Positions 24,996 to 34,255 of a stretch of 60,824 bases of DNA are shown one piece after another. The notes below the pieces were generated by a model. The model was not told where the DNA came from, did not search any database, and saw only the letters and a list, made by a program, of their open reading frames with translations. The translations under genes and the position numbers were made by a program. Source of the stretch: UBA935 sp031555615 (GTDB lineage Bacteria > Bacillota > Clostridia > Lachnospirales > Lachnospiraceae); assembly GCA_031555615.1 (NCBI GenBank), contig JAVBUF010000001.1:1-60824 (forward strand), in the 5' to 3' direction. Every line of letters starts with the position of its first letter. Position 1 is the first letter of the stretch.

Positions 24996-26632
24996 TTATT
25001 AATAAAGAATTCTTAGAATTTATATTATCCAATTCCCAGGGTAAAAAAAGAACCATTTATATTGCCACCTTTTTTAACGGAATATGTATGGCGGTTTTGA
25101 TGTATTCCCTTTCCATGGGATTGGAAGATTATGCTGCCAACTCCACCGTGTCGCCCCGGGCCTTTGCCCTGTTCGCCTTTTCCCTTGGGGCTTACTATTT
25201 CAGCCAGAAGCTGGGGGGAAAGATTGTCTCCACTGCAGTCTTAAAAGGACTTGGGGACATTGAACTGCGGGTTATGGACAAACTGCGCCGAGTGGATTAT
25301 GCCGGTTTCTGCAATATGAATACCGAACTGATCTATGCAGCTGTAGGGGGGGATAAATACGGGGCGGTGATGGCCGCAAGATTTCTGATTCCCACCATGT
25401 CCGCTGTTATCGTCGTGGTATTGACCGGTTTATATCTATGTACGGTGTCGGTTCCCGGGGCTCTTCTGGTAGCTGCTACTCTCTTTGCCATTATCCGCAT
25501 CCGAAAGGAACTGGATAAAAATATCGGACAGCGAAAAAAACTGGATGCTGATGCTACTGACCGGTTTACCGTATCCCTTAAGGATATCGTCAGCGGCTTT
25601 AATGAATTAAAGATGAACCGCAAAAAATCGGATGCTCTGTTTAACCGTAAAATCCGGTCAGCCAGTCAGGCCAAAAATGAGCGGCTGCTGGGAACCGAGC
25701 TTTACCAGATGAATTCCATCGTATTGGAACAGGCAACATTGTTTTTGCCCCTGGGGCTGACTTTGTTTTTGCTCCCTTCCTTTTTTCAAACCGCAACAGC
25801 CGATCTGGTGAAAATCGTTTCGGTAACCCTTGTGGTCATCTGGCCCGCTTATACGTTAGTGCAATTCGGTCCGGTTTCCACCGCGGCGGCAGGTATTATC
25901 GCACGGCTGACTGCCCTGGAAAAGCAACTGGAAGAAGCTGACCTGGAACCCATCATCGAAGCAGAAACTGCCTATCCCATAGCACCGGATTTTGATAATC
26001 TTCGCTTTACAGAAATTGATTATCTCTATCCCAAACGGAAGGGTGACGAAAAAGCTTTTGCCCTTCAGGTGAACAGCTTCCACCTAACCAAAGGCGAACT
26101 GGTTATTATGCGGGGCGGCAATGGCAGCGGCAAAAGTACTTTTATGCGGCTTCTGGCCGGTCTTGCCCAGCCGGCAGGCGGCTGTATTACCGTAAACAAT
26201 ACTGACCAGGCCCAAATCGGTGCTGCCCAATACCGGGCCCTCTTTTCTCTGATAATGACCGATTTTCATTTATTTGATGATTTTTACGGGTATGAAAATA
26301 TGAATCAGGAGCAGCTTCACAAGTGGGTGGGTAAGCTCGGGCTGCAAAGCAAGGTCTTTGAAGGGAAGGAACTGCCCACTGTTGATTTATCTTCCGGTCA
26401 GAAAAAGCGAATGGCTTTGCTTGCCGCCATTATGGAAAACCGGCAGATTTTGCTGCTGGACGAAGTAGCGGCAGACTTTGACCCGCATTTCCGGGAAGTA
26501 TACTATAACGAAATACTGCCGGAACTGAAACGGGAAGGACGAACCCTCTTTGTCATCTCTCACGATGACCGCTATTATCATATCGCTGACCGGGTTCTGA
26601 CTATGCGGGAAGGCTCCATTACCGCTGAATAA
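24992..26632 (+). CDS. ABC exporter of the cyclic-peptide/siderophore type (fused permease and ATPase)
   Basis: A 546-residue half transporter. The N-terminal half has about six membrane helices. The ATPase has Walker A GGNGSGKST (about 374), signature LSSGQKKR (467), Walker B ILLLDEVAAD (487) and the switch His in VISHDD. The layout and the LSSGQ form of the signature match the PvdE/SyrD-like cyclic peptide exporters that accompany NRPS clusters. There is no peptidase domain, so a RiPP-type exporter is unlikely. The ATG overlaps the radical SAM stop (ATGA), and the gene is the last of the operon. It probably exports the NRPS product, giving self-resistance. Confidence 0.88.
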   Translation: MIINKEFLEFILSNSQGKKRTIYIATFFNGICMAVLMYSLSMGLEDYAANSTVSPRAFALFAFSLGAYYFSQKLGGKIVSTAVLKGLGDIELRVMDKLRRVDYAGFCNMNTELIYAAVGGDKYGAVMAARFLIPTMSAVIVVVLTGLYLCTVSVPGALLVAATLFAIIRIRKELDKNIGQRKKLDADATDRFTVSLKDIVSGFNELKMNRKKSDALFNRKIRSASQAKNERLLGTELYQMNSIVLEQATLFLPLGLTLFLLPSFFQTATADLVKIVSVTLVVIWPAYTLVQFGPVSTAAAGIIARLTALEKQLEEADLEPIIEAETAYPIAPDFDNLRFTEIDYLYPKRKGDEKAFALQVNSFHLTKGELVIMRGGNGSGKSTFMRLLAGLAQPAGGCITVNNTDQAQIGAAQYRALFSLIMTDFHLFDDFYGYENMNQEQLHKWVGKLGLQSKVFEGKELPTVDLSSGQKKRMALLAAIMENRQILLLDEVAADFDPHFREVYYNEILPELKREGRTLFVISHDDRYYHIADRVLTMREGSITAE

Positions 26633-26636
26633 TGTG

Positions 26637-26687
26637 AAAAATAACCGTCTGCCCTTAGCAAAGAGCTGACGGTTATTTTGGGTTATT
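26637..26687. terminator. Terminator at the end of the NRPS operon
   Basis: A 12-bp perfect stem (AAAATAACCGTC 26637-26648 with GACGGTTATTTT 26668-26679) and a T-rich run after it. It is T-rich on both sides and lies between convergent genes, so it may also end the aldo/keto reductase transcript. Confidence 0.8.
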
Positions 26688-26754
26688 TTTCTGTTTAATT
26701 ATGCCCATGGGCTTGATTTGAGATCGTTTTACAGTATTCTTTTAATTTAGGCTA

Positions 26755-27747
26755 TTATCCTAAAATCTGTTCGATTTTCTTTATTTCTTCTTCACTATAA
26801 CTAATGTTCTCCAGGGCTTTGATATTCTCCAGGATCTGTTCCGGCTTGCTGGCACCGATCAGTACCGAAGTTACCTTACCATCCCGCAAGATCCAGGACA
26901 AAGCCATCTGGGTCATGCTCTGGCCTCTTTCTTTAGCTATCTCATTTAGTGCTTTTACCTTTTCCATCTTGGCCTGATCCAGATCCTTTTCCTGCAGGAA
27001 CTTACTCTTTCCGCCGCCGATCCGGGAATCCTGGGGCACTCCGTTTAAGTATTTGCCGGTCAGTACGCCCTGTGCCAGGGGACTGAAGGCGATGCAGCCC
27101 AGACCGTTATCGGCCAGATAATCCTTTAATCCGTCAGTCTCGATCCAGCGGTTCAACATGGAATAAGAGGGCTGGTGGATGATAAAGGGCGTTTTCAGCT
27201 CTTTTAAGATGGCATGAGCCTTCGCTGTATCTTCCCGCTTATAATTGGAAATACCCACATAAAGGGCTTTTCCCTGACGTACCATCTGATCTAAAGCTAA
27301 CATGGTTTCTTCCAGCGGTGTATCCGGGTCGGGACGGTGATGATAAAAGATATCCACATAATCCAGTCCCAGCCGCATCAGACTTTCGTCCAGACTGGCC
27401 ATCAGGTATTTGCGGGAACCGCCGTTACCGTAAGGACCTTTCCACATATCATATCCGGCCTTGGAAGAGATAACCATCTCATTGCGGTAAGGCATCAGGT
27501 CGGATTTCAGGATTCTGCCCATATTGGTTTCGGCACTGCCGTATACCGGCCCGTAGTTATTGGCCAGATCAAAATGGGTGATACCGTTGTCAAAAGCGGT
27601 AAAAAGAATCTGCTTCATATTTTCTTCCTGATTCACTGAGCCGAAGTTATGCCACATGCCTAAAGATAAGGCTGACAATTTCAATCCGCTGCTGCCGCAT
27701 TTGTTATAAATCATTTTTTCGTATCTTGCTTCATTCGCTGTATACAT
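26755..27747 (-). CDS. Aldo/keto reductase (YghZ/GAP reductase-like)
   Basis: An NADPH-dependent reductase of 330 residues with a TIM-barrel family pattern: the Asp/Tyr pair in FDLANNYG, the catalytic Lys in VISSKAGYD, the His in DIFYHHRPD, and a C-terminal cofactor region around SVLIGASKPEQI. It most resembles YghZ-type reductases that act on small aldehydes such as glyceraldehyde 3-phosphate or methylglyoxal. GGAG precedes the ATG. It lies 15 bp after dnaJ on the same strand, so it could be cotranscribed with the heat-shock operon. Although next to the NRPS cluster, it is on the other strand behind a terminator, so I do not place it in that pathway. Confidence 0.88.
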   Translation of the reverse strand: MYTANEARYEKMIYNKCGSSGLKLSALSLGMWHNFGSVNQEENMKQILFTAFDNGITHFDLANNYGPVYGSAETNMGRILKSDLMPYRNEMVISSKAGYDMWKGPYGNGGSRKYLMASLDESLMRLGLDYVDIFYHHRPDPDTPLEETMLALDQMVRQGKALYVGISNYKREDTAKAHAILKELKTPFIIHQPSYSMLNRWIETDGLKDYLADNGLGCIAFSPLAQGVLTGKYLNGVPQDSRIGGGKSKFLQEKDLDQAKMEKVKALNEIAKERGQSMTQMALSWILRDGKVTSVLIGASKPEQILENIKALENISYSEEEIKKIEQILG

Positions 27748-27762
27748 AGGTAATCTCCATAT

Positions 27763-28923
27763 TTATTTCCAGAATTTTTTCTTTTTAGGATCCTTGGTCT
27801 CACTTTTTTCAGCTTCTATTCCTTTCGCGGCATTTAGGCTGTCACCGGTCATTTCATCAAATTTCTTTAACAAATCCCTGGCTTCGTTGGATAATTTATC
27901 CGGGGTCTGAATCACCAGCGTTACATAGTGATCGCCACGTACTTCTTTATTCCGAAGAGAGGGCACACCCTTACCCTTTAAGCGCACCTTGGTTTCGGTC
28001 TGGGTACCGGCTTTGACATCATAGATCACTTTACCGTCCACGGTGTCTACCACCACTTCGCCGCCCAGTGCCGCTACAGCAAAGGACATGGGCACTGTGG
28101 AATAGATATTATAGTCCTGACGCTGGAAAATCGGATGACGTCCCACTACTACCTCTACCAGCAAATCACCTCTGGAACCGCCGTTGCTGCCCGGTTCACC
28201 CTTATCTCTGATGCGGACGCTCTGGCCATTGTCAATACCTGCGGGAATGGATACCTGGATAGTTTTCCGGCTGGCAATATAGCCTGTTCCGCTACAATCT
28301 GCACATTTTTCCTTGATGACCTTACCGGTTCCGTGACAATCGGGACAGGTCTGGACATTTCTCACCGTTCCGAAGAAGGACTGCTGGGTAAATACCACCT
28401 GACCCTTACCGCCGCATTTGGTACAGGTTTCAGGACTGGTTCCGGGCTTGGCACCACTGCCGTGACAGGTATGGCAATCATCTTTCAAGGTCAGTTCAAT
28501 TTCCTTATCCACGCCGAATACAGCCTCTTCAAAGGTAATTCTGACACTGGTCCGGAGGTTGGCGCCCTTCATGGGGCCATTGTTGGCTCTTCTTCTGGAA
28601 CCGCCGCCAAAGAAATCACCGAAGATATCGCCGAAAATATCACCGAAATCCGCACCGTTAAAATCAAAACCGCCAAAGCCCCCGGCCCCGCCTTCAAAAG
28701 CAGCATGACCAAACTGATCGTACTGTCTCTTTTTTTCCGGGTCACTTAAAATTGCATAGGCTTCCGACGCTTCTTTAAATTTTTTCTCTGCGGTTTCATC
28801 CCCGGGATTCATATCCGGATGATATTTTTTGGCCAGGACACGATAGGCCTTCTTGATCTCCGCATCGTCCGCATTTTTTTCTATTCCAAGGACTTCATAA
28901 TAGTCTCTCTTTTGCTCTGCCAT
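27763..28923 (-). CDS. dnaJ: DnaJ (Hsp40) co-chaperone
   Basis: It delivers unfolded proteins to DnaK and stimulates its ATPase. The 386 residues contain the J domain (YYEVLGIEKNADD to HPD within KKYHPDMNPG), a Gly/Phe-rich linker (about 75-105), a Zn-binding domain with four CxxCxGxG repeats (CHTCHGSG, CTKCGGKG, CPDCHGTG, CADCSGTG) and the C-terminal substrate-binding domains. AGGAG precedes the ATG. It is the fourth heat-shock gene of the hrcA-led operon. Confidence 0.97.
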   Translation of the reverse strand: MAEQKRDYYEVLGIEKNADDAEIKKAYRVLAKKYHPDMNPGDETAEKKFKEASEAYAILSDPEKKRQYDQFGHAAFEGGAGGFGGFDFNGADFGDIFGDIFGDFFGGGSRRRANNGPMKGANLRTSVRITFEEAVFGVDKEIELTLKDDCHTCHGSGAKPGTSPETCTKCGGKGQVVFTQQSFFGTVRNVQTCPDCHGTGKVIKEKCADCSGTGYIASRKTIQVSIPAGIDNGQSVRIRDKGEPGSNGGSRGDLLVEVVVGRHPIFQRQDYNIYSTVPMSFAVAALGGEVVVDTVDGKVIYDVKAGTQTETKVRLKGKGVPSLRNKEVRGDHYVTLVIQTPDKLSNEARDLLKKFDEMTGDSLNAAKGIEAEKSETKDPKKKKFWK

Positions 28924-28948
28924 GATACACTCCTCTTAACAATCCGGT

Positions 28949-28974
28949 AGCGAGACAGGAATACCCATCTCGCT
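28949..28974 (-). other. Small dnaK-dnaJ intercistronic hairpin
   Basis: A 7-bp stem (AGCGAGA with TCTCGCT) and a 12-base loop in the gap between dnaK and dnaJ. No T run, so processing or partial attenuation rather than termination. Weak evidence. Confidence 0.35.
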
Positions 28975-28989
28975 CCGTTTACTCGTCTT

Positions 28990-30858
28990 TTAGACCTCTC
29001 TGTAATCTCCGTCCACTACATCATCAGCGGGAGCTTCTCCGCCCATATCAGCGCCGCCCATGTTGCTCATATCAGGACCTGCGCCTTGTGCTCCCTGCAT
29101 ATTTTCATACATCTTGGTGAAAAGTGCCTGGGCACTGCCTGTCAGTTTTTCTTTTGCTGCTTTCAGCTCATCCAGATCACTGTCGGACATTTCCTGATCA
29201 TTGGTTCTTTCCAAAATTGCCTTAACAGCGGCTACATCAGCCTCTACGCCGGCTTTTTCATCGGCACTGATCTTATCGCCTACTTCATTTAATGCCTTCT
29301 CGGTCTGGAACACGAAGGAATCCGCATCATTTCTGGTATCGATTACTTCCTTCCGTTTCTTGTCCTGAGCCTCGAATTCGGCTGCTTCTTTAATCGCTTT
29401 ATCAATATCGGAATCCGACATATTGGAACCTGCGGTAATGGTAATATGCTGTTCCTTACCGGTTCCCAAATCCTTAGCGGATACATTTACAATACCGTTG
29501 GCATCAATATCAAAGGTAACTTCGATCTGCGGTACTCCACGCATTGCCGGAGGGATACCATCCAGACGGAATTGTCCCAGAGACTTGTTGTCTTTGGCAA
29601 ACTGACGCTCACCCTGTACCACGTTGATATCCACTGCTGTCTGGTTGTCTGCTGCGGTAGAGAATACCTGGCTCTTCTTGGTAGGGATGGTGGTATTTCT
29701 TTCAATCAGTCTGGTTGCCACACCGCCCATGGTCTCGATAGAAAGGGAAAGAGGGGTAACATCCAGCAGCAGGATTTCGCCTGCACCGGCATCACCGGCC
29801 AGCTTACCGCCCTGGATAGAAGCACCAAGGGCTACACATTCATCGGGATTCAGAGTCTTACTGGGCTCATGTCCGGTTAACTGTTTTACTTTTTCCTGTA
29901 CAGCCGGAACACGGGTAGAACCACCTACCAGCAATACCTTACCCAGCTCGCTGGAAGTAATGCCGGCATCCTTCATGGCATTCTGAACCGGAATAGCTGT
30001 TCTTTCCACCAGGTCATGAGTCAATTCATCAAACTTGGCTCTGGTGAGGTTCATATCAAAGTGCTTAGGGCCCTCATTGGTGGCTGTAATGAAAGGCAGG
30101 TTAATATTTGTAGTAGTTGCGGAAGAAAGCTCTTTTTTGGCCTTCTCTGCGGCTTCGCGAAGTCTCTGCAGGGCCATCTTGTCATTAGACAGATCAACAC
30201 CTTCGGATTTCTTGAATTCAGCCAGCATATAATCGGTAATCTTGGTGTCAAAGTCATCGCCGCCCAGCTTATTGTCACCGCTGGTTGCCAGTACTTCGAT
30301 AACGCCGTCGCCGATTTCAATAATGGATACGTCGAAGGTACCGCCGCCCAGGTCATATACCATGATTTTCTGTTCTTTTTCATTATCCAGACCATAAGCA
30401 AGAGCTGCTGCGGTAGGCTCATTAATAATTCGTTTTACATCCAGTCCGGCAATCTTACCGGCATCCTTGGTAGCCTGACGCTGTGCGTCATTGAAGTAAG
30501 CAGGAACGGTAATAACCGCTTCGGTTACCTTTTCACCAAGATAGTTTTCTGCATCAGCTTTTAATTTCTGTAAGATCATCGCCGAAATCTGCTGAGGAGA
30601 GTATTTTTTATCATCAATGGTACGGCCTCTGTCGGTTCCCATTTCTCTTTTTATAGAAGAAATTGTTTTCTCCGAGTTGGTTACTGCCTGACGCTTGGCC
30701 GGTTCTCCCACCAGACGCTCTCCTGTTTTGGTAAATGCCACAACAGAGGGGGTTGTTCTTGCTCCTTCCGTATTAGCGATAACGGTGGGCTTTCCACCTT
30801 CCATAACTGCTACACAGCTATTGGTTGTTCCTAAATCGATACCTATTATTTTACCCAT
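28990..30858 (-). CDS. dnaK: DnaK (Hsp70) chaperone
   Basis: An ATP-driven chaperone. The 622 residues start MGKIIGIDLGTTNSCVAV (phosphate 1 motif) and include YDLGGGTFDVSI, LLVGGSTRVPAV and the substrate-binding domain, ending in a Gly/Met-rich tail with GDYREV. The frame is open five codons further, but those codons are the ribosome site itself (GGAGG, 7 bases before ATG 30858), so I start there. It sits between grpE and dnaJ. Confidence 0.98.
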   Translation of the reverse strand: MGKIIGIDLGTTNSCVAVMEGGKPTVIANTEGARTTPSVVAFTKTGERLVGEPAKRQAVTNSEKTISSIKREMGTDRGRTIDDKKYSPQQISAMILQKLKADAENYLGEKVTEAVITVPAYFNDAQRQATKDAGKIAGLDVKRIINEPTAAALAYGLDNEKEQKIMVYDLGGGTFDVSIIEIGDGVIEVLATSGDNKLGGDDFDTKITDYMLAEFKKSEGVDLSNDKMALQRLREAAEKAKKELSSATTTNINLPFITATNEGPKHFDMNLTRAKFDELTHDLVERTAIPVQNAMKDAGITSSELGKVLLVGGSTRVPAVQEKVKQLTGHEPSKTLNPDECVALGASIQGGKLAGDAGAGEILLLDVTPLSLSIETMGGVATRLIERNTTIPTKKSQVFSTAADNQTAVDINVVQGERQFAKDNKSLGQFRLDGIPPAMRGVPQIEVTFDIDANGIVNVSAKDLGTGKEQHITITAGSNMSDSDIDKAIKEAAEFEAQDKKRKEVIDTRNDADSFVFQTEKALNEVGDKISADEKAGVEADVAAVKAILERTNDQEMSDSDLDELKAAKEKLTGSAQALFTKMYENMQGAQGAGPDMSNMGGADMGGEAPADDVVDGDYREV

Positions 30859-30900
30859 TTTAATTTCCTCCAAAAATTTTGAATTGTTTACTGTCGATTG

Positions 30901-31533
30901 TTAATTTACTACTGCTACCATACTATATCTGACTACCGTATCCCGGTAGGTATAACCTTTTTGCATTTCCTGGGCAATGATTCCCGATTCATATTCATCG
31001 CTTTCCATCTGCATCACCGCATTGTGCAGATCGGGATTAAATTCCTGCCCCACAGCCTGGATTACTTTAACATCAAGGCTTTCCAGTTCGGTCATTAACT
31101 GCTTGTAGATCATATTCATACCTTCTGCAAAGGGCGAACCCTTTTCTTCCTCGGGTATGGCGGCCAGACCGCGTTCAAAATTATCTACTACCGGAAGCAT
31201 CTTTTCAATCACACTTTTGGCTCCGGTTTCAAACATCTGGGACTTTTCCTTTTCGGTTCGCTTTCTGAAATTCTCGAATTCAGCCATTTGCCGGATCACA
31301 CGATCTTCCAGTTCACCGACTTTTTCTTTTAAAGCATCCTGCTTCTTATCCGGTTTAGCTTTCTTTTTAAAGCCTTTTCTATCAGCCTGCCCGGCTTCTA
31401 TGTTTTCAGAATCTTCCTTGTTCAGTTCCTCCGCAGATGTCTCATCTTCCAATATCTCTTCTGCCACTACCTCTTCTGCATCCACATCGGGGAGAATATC
31501 CTCCGGAGTATTTTCATCCTTTATTTCTTCCAT
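30901..31533 (-). CDS. grpE: GrpE nucleotide exchange factor
   Basis: It releases ADP from DnaK. About 210 residues: an acidic, Glu/Asp-rich N-terminal stretch (1-65), a long coiled coil (about 75-125) with FENFRKRTEKEK and the C-terminal beta domain ending YRDTVVRYSMVAVV. The start is either GTG 31536 or the adjacent ATG 31533; AAGGA lies 10-13 bases upstream. It is the second gene of the operon, 22 bp after hrcA. Confidence 0.96.
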   Translation of the reverse strand: MEEIKDENTPEDILPDVDAEEVVAEEILEDETSAEELNKEDSENIEAGQADRKGFKKKAKPDKKQDALKEKVGELEDRVIRQMAEFENFRKRTEKEKSQMFETGAKSVIEKMLPVVDNFERGLAAIPEEEKGSPFAEGMNMIYKQLMTELESLDVKVIQAVGQEFNPDLHNAVMQMESDEYESGIIAQEMQKGYTYRDTVVRYSMVAVVN

Positions 31534-31555
31534 CACGGCTTTGTCATCCTTTCTT

Positions 31556-32584
31556 TCACTTTTTCTTATATAACTCTTCCAACTGATTCTGCAGTTGTCT
31601 GAGAGTACCTATCACTTTATCATAATCCATACGCTTGGGCCCGATGATTCCGATTGTTCCTCTCATCCCTTCTTCCAATTCATAGGTTGCCGTTACCACG
31701 CTGCAATCCTTCATGGACTGGATAGGGGTTTCATCACCGATATAGACCTGGATGCCGGTACTGTTTTCATCTGCAAGATTTTCCTGTACCAATTGGGTCA
31801 GCATCCGTTTTTCCTCAAAAGCGGTGATCAGCTCACTTGCCTTCTGATGATCGGCCAGCTCCGGATATTTAAAAATATTATTGGCACCGCTGGTGTAGAT
31901 TTCCAAATCTTCATCCGCCTGAATGGCTTCCCCAACCGCTTCAATCACTTCTGCAACAATGCTGCTGTGAGATCCGGCCTGCTGCTTCAGAGCCGATATC
32001 ATCCCCAGATTGATCTCTTCTATGGACAGCCCGTTCAAATGGGTGTTTAAAAGGATATTCAGTTTTAACAGGGTTTCGTCATCCAGTTCGTCGGTAACCT
32101 GTACGATGTTATTCTTGATGACATTACCTTCCACAACGATGACTGCCAGCAGTTGATTCCGGTCCACTCTTGACAATTGGATAAATTTCAGCTTATTCCG
32201 ATGATAAGTAGGTGCCGTGATCATGGTTGCATAGTTGGTATTCACCGCCAGTACCTTAGCCACCTGCTTCAGCAGATGATCCATCTTATCCTCTTTTTCC
32301 AAAAGCATTTCCTTCAGCTCTTCTACTTCTCTGGTCCGTTCTTCCATCATGGTATCTACATATAATCTGTAGCCCTTATCGGAAGGAATCCGGCCGGCGG
32401 AAGTATGGGGCTGCAGGATATAGCCCAGCTCCTCCAGATCAGCCATTTCATTACGGATAGTGGCAGAGCTTAAATTCAAATCAGTAAATTTGGAAATGGT
32501 CCGGCTTCCTACCGGTTCACCTGTTTCCAAATAATTACGAATGATGGCCTGCAATATTTTAACTTTTCTTTCATCCAACTGCAT
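31556..32584 (-). CDS. hrcA: HrcA heat-shock repressor
   Basis: HrcA binds CIRCE and represses class I heat-shock genes when GroEL is free. The 342 residues begin MQLDERKVKILQAIIRNYLETGEPVGSR, of which the winged-helix region with SSATIRNEMADLEELGY recognises DNA; a GAF-like core and the C-terminal dimer part follow. ATG 32584 is chosen, since GAGGGG lies 8-9 bases upstream; the frame is open five codons further only through that site. The gene follows its own operator directly. Confidence 0.96.
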   Translation of the reverse strand: MQLDERKVKILQAIIRNYLETGEPVGSRTISKFTDLNLSSATIRNEMADLEELGYILQPHTSAGRIPSDKGYRLYVDTMMEERTREVEELKEMLLEKEDKMDHLLKQVAKVLAVNTNYATMITAPTYHRNKLKFIQLSRVDRNQLLAVIVVEGNVIKNNIVQVTDELDDETLLKLNILLNTHLNGLSIEEINLGMISALKQQAGSHSSIVAEVIEAVGEAIQADEDLEIYTSGANNIFKYPELADHQKASELITAFEEKRMLTQLVQENLADENSTGIQVYIGDETPIQSMKDCSVVTATYELEEGMRGTIGIIGPKRMDYDKVIGTLRQLQNQLEELYKKK

Positions 32585-32608
32585 CGCACTACCCCTCATT
32601 TGAGTTTA

Positions 32609-32635
32609 TTAGCACTCATTCGATTGGAGTGCTAA
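32609..32635. promoter_or_regulatory. CIRCE operator (HrcA binding site)
   Basis: A perfect inverted repeat TTAGCACTC-N9-GAGTGCTAA, identical to the CIRCE consensus, between the promoter and hrcA. It shows that the hrcA-grpE-dnaK-dnaJ operon is autoregulated by HrcA. Confidence 0.98.
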
Positions 32636-32649
32636 CACCTTCTTACCAT

Positions 32650-32678
32650 AAAATATCATCATCCTACTCATAAGTCAA
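32650..32678 (-). promoter_or_regulatory. Sigma-A promoter of the heat-shock operon
   Basis: Read leftwards: TTGACT (32673-32678), 17 bp, TATTTT (32650-32655), just upstream of CIRCE. This is the normal arrangement for class I heat-shock genes. Confidence 0.75.
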
Positions 32679-32717
32679 TAAATATCTTCAAAATAAATTA
32701 TAAAATAATTATTAAAT

Positions 32718-32750
32718 GAAAAAAGAAGCTATCGTTAACTGATAGCTTCT
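32718..32750 (-). terminator. Terminator of the DUF6465 gene
   Basis: Read leftwards: a 10-bp stem (AGAAGCTATC with GATAGCTTCT), 7-base loop, then a T6 run. It separates this gene from the heat-shock promoter. Confidence 0.88.
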
Positions 32751-32786
32751 CACAAGTCTCTGGTTAATATTTATGTAGCAGCCTCA

Positions 32787-33194
32787 TTAAATAAGGAAAC
32801 TTCCGGTTACATCACCATTGATTACATAATATGCAAGGTTTTCTTCCGGTTTTACATAAAGTTCAACTGATTTAAAATCAGCTGCTTTCATTTTTAAATC
32901 ATATTTCCAAACATCCTTTGCGATATTAACAAGATCCTCCTGGGTATATGATTTACCGCTGAACTGAAAATTCACGATTTCCGTTACTGCGGCCTTTGCA
33001 GCGGTGGTCTTAGCTGCTGCCGTTTTTTTGGCTGCTGCGGGCTTCTTAGCTGCCGCCGGTTTCTTTGCTGCTTCCTTCTTGGCTGCAGTCGCTTTAGCTT
33101 CAGCAGGTTTTACCTCTGCTGCTTTTGTTTCAGGTGCTTTTACTTCTGCCTTAGCCACTGTTGCCTTTACTGTTGCTTTTTTTGTTTCTGCCAT
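32787..33194 (-). CDS. DUF6465 family protein with an Ala/Lys-rich, histone H1-like N terminus
   Basis: A 135-residue protein. Residues 1-70 are almost only Ala, Lys, Thr, Pro, Val and Glu, with repeats such as KKPAAAKKPAAAKK, like bacterial histone H1-like tails. The C-terminal 60 residues (VNFQFSGKSYTQEDLV to NGDVTGSFLI) form a compact domain of the DUF6465 type seen in Lachnospiraceae. DNA or RNA binding by the basic tail is plausible but not shown. I start at ATG 33194, since AAGGAGT lies upstream; the frame is open 13 codons earlier. Monocistronic, with a terminator. Confidence 0.8.
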   Translation of the reverse strand: MAETKKATVKATVAKAEVKAPETKAAEVKPAEAKATAAKKEAAKKPAAAKKPAAAKKTAAAKTTAAKAAVTEIVNFQFSGKSYTQEDLVNIAKDVWKYDLKMKAADFKSVELYVKPEENLAYYVINGDVTGSFLI

Positions 33195-33362
33195 TTCAAG
33201 ACTCCTTCCACACAGTTTTTTCCGTGTCCTCATTATTAATAGTAATCATAAGATCAAAAAGCCAAAATTGCCCCTGTTTCTCGGCATAAGTCTACTCTTC
33301 TTCCAAGGAATTGTCAACCTTTGTTTTCGAAAAAATGCATTAAAATCGTTTTTTTATGCAAT

Positions 33363-34220
33363 TCAACCCTTAAATATAAAAAAATATGCCAGCACTAGCA
33401 ATCCCAGTATAATCCGGTACCATCCAAATACTTTAAAATCATGCTTTTTGATATATCCCAGCAAAAATCTAATGACAATTACCGAAACCACAAAGGCACT
33501 GATCATTCCCACCACCAGAATTGTTGCTTCAGTTCCCGTAAAATCAAATCCGAATTTGACGATTTTTAACAAGCTGGCTCCGGCCATTACCGGAATAGCC
33601 AGGAAAAAGGTGAATTCCGCTGCCACTGTCCGGGATACGCCAATCAGTAGCGCCCCCAAAATAGTTGCTCCGGAACGGGATGTCCCGGGAAATATCGCTG
33701 CGATCAATTGAAATACGCCGATTATCACCGCTGTCTGATAGGTGATTTCTGCCAGGGAACTAATTTTTGTCACCGCCGTTTTATTTCGGTTTTCGATTAA
33801 AATAAAGCCAACACCAAATACAATCAGGACAATGGCAACACTCACCGGATTATAAAAATGCGCTTCAAAAAAATCATCAAAGAAAAGTCCCACGATGGCT
33901 GCCGGTATACAGGCCACCAGAATCTTGAACCACAGGATAAAAATATCTGCTTTTATATAAGAAAGAACACCGATTTTCCGCAACGGCTGGTGATTGTTTT
34001 TTTTGCCGAAAGGAAAAATCTTATTCCAGAACAGCAGTACTACCGCCAATATGGCACCAAACTGTATCACCACCAGGAACATATCCCAGAAGCCTTCACT
34101 GACGTCCTTCAGCTTGACAAATTCTTCCACCAGGATCATATGACCGGTGCTGCTGATGGGCAGCCATTCGGTAATTCCTTCGATCACACCAAAAAGTACC
34201 GCTTTTAAAATTTCTATCAT
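33363..34220 (-). CDS. uppP: Undecaprenyl-diphosphatase UppP (BacA)
   Basis: A membrane enzyme that dephosphorylates undecaprenyl diphosphate so that the lipid carrier can be reused for wall synthesis; high levels give bacitracin resistance. The 285 residues are very hydrophobic (about eight segments) and have the two family motifs GVIEGITEWLPISSTGH (residues about 11-27) and PGTSRSG. ATG 34220 has GGAG 7 bases upstream; the frame is open six codons earlier. It is the last gene of an apparent aminotransferase-patatin-uppP operon (gaps of about 32-35 bp). Confidence 0.95.
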   Translation of the reverse strand: MIEILKAVLFGVIEGITEWLPISSTGHMILVEEFVKLKDVSEGFWDMFLVVIQFGAILAVVLLFWNKIFPFGKKNNHQPLRKIGVLSYIKADIFILWFKILVACIPAAIVGLFFDDFFEAHFYNPVSVAIVLIVFGVGFILIENRNKTAVTKISSLAEITYQTAVIIGVFQLIAAIFPGTSRSGATILGALLIGVSRTVAAEFTFFLAIPVMAGASLLKIVKFGFDFTGTEATILVVGMISAFVVSVIVIRFLLGYIKKHDFKVFGWYRIILGLLVLAYFFIFKG

Positions 34221-34255
34221 AATTTTCTCCGTTTCCACTATCTTTATTTATGAAG

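Noticed and set aside
26755..27747. Aldo/keto reductase as a possible tailoring enzyme of the NRPS product
   Set aside because: It is on the opposite strand behind a strong terminator and 15 bp after dnaJ, and its motifs fit general metabolism.
32996..33190. Hydrophobic plus-strand frame opposite the DUF6465 gene, rich in Ala and Phe
   Set aside because: It is the mirror of Ala/Lys codons (GCN/AAA read backwards) and is not a real membrane protein.
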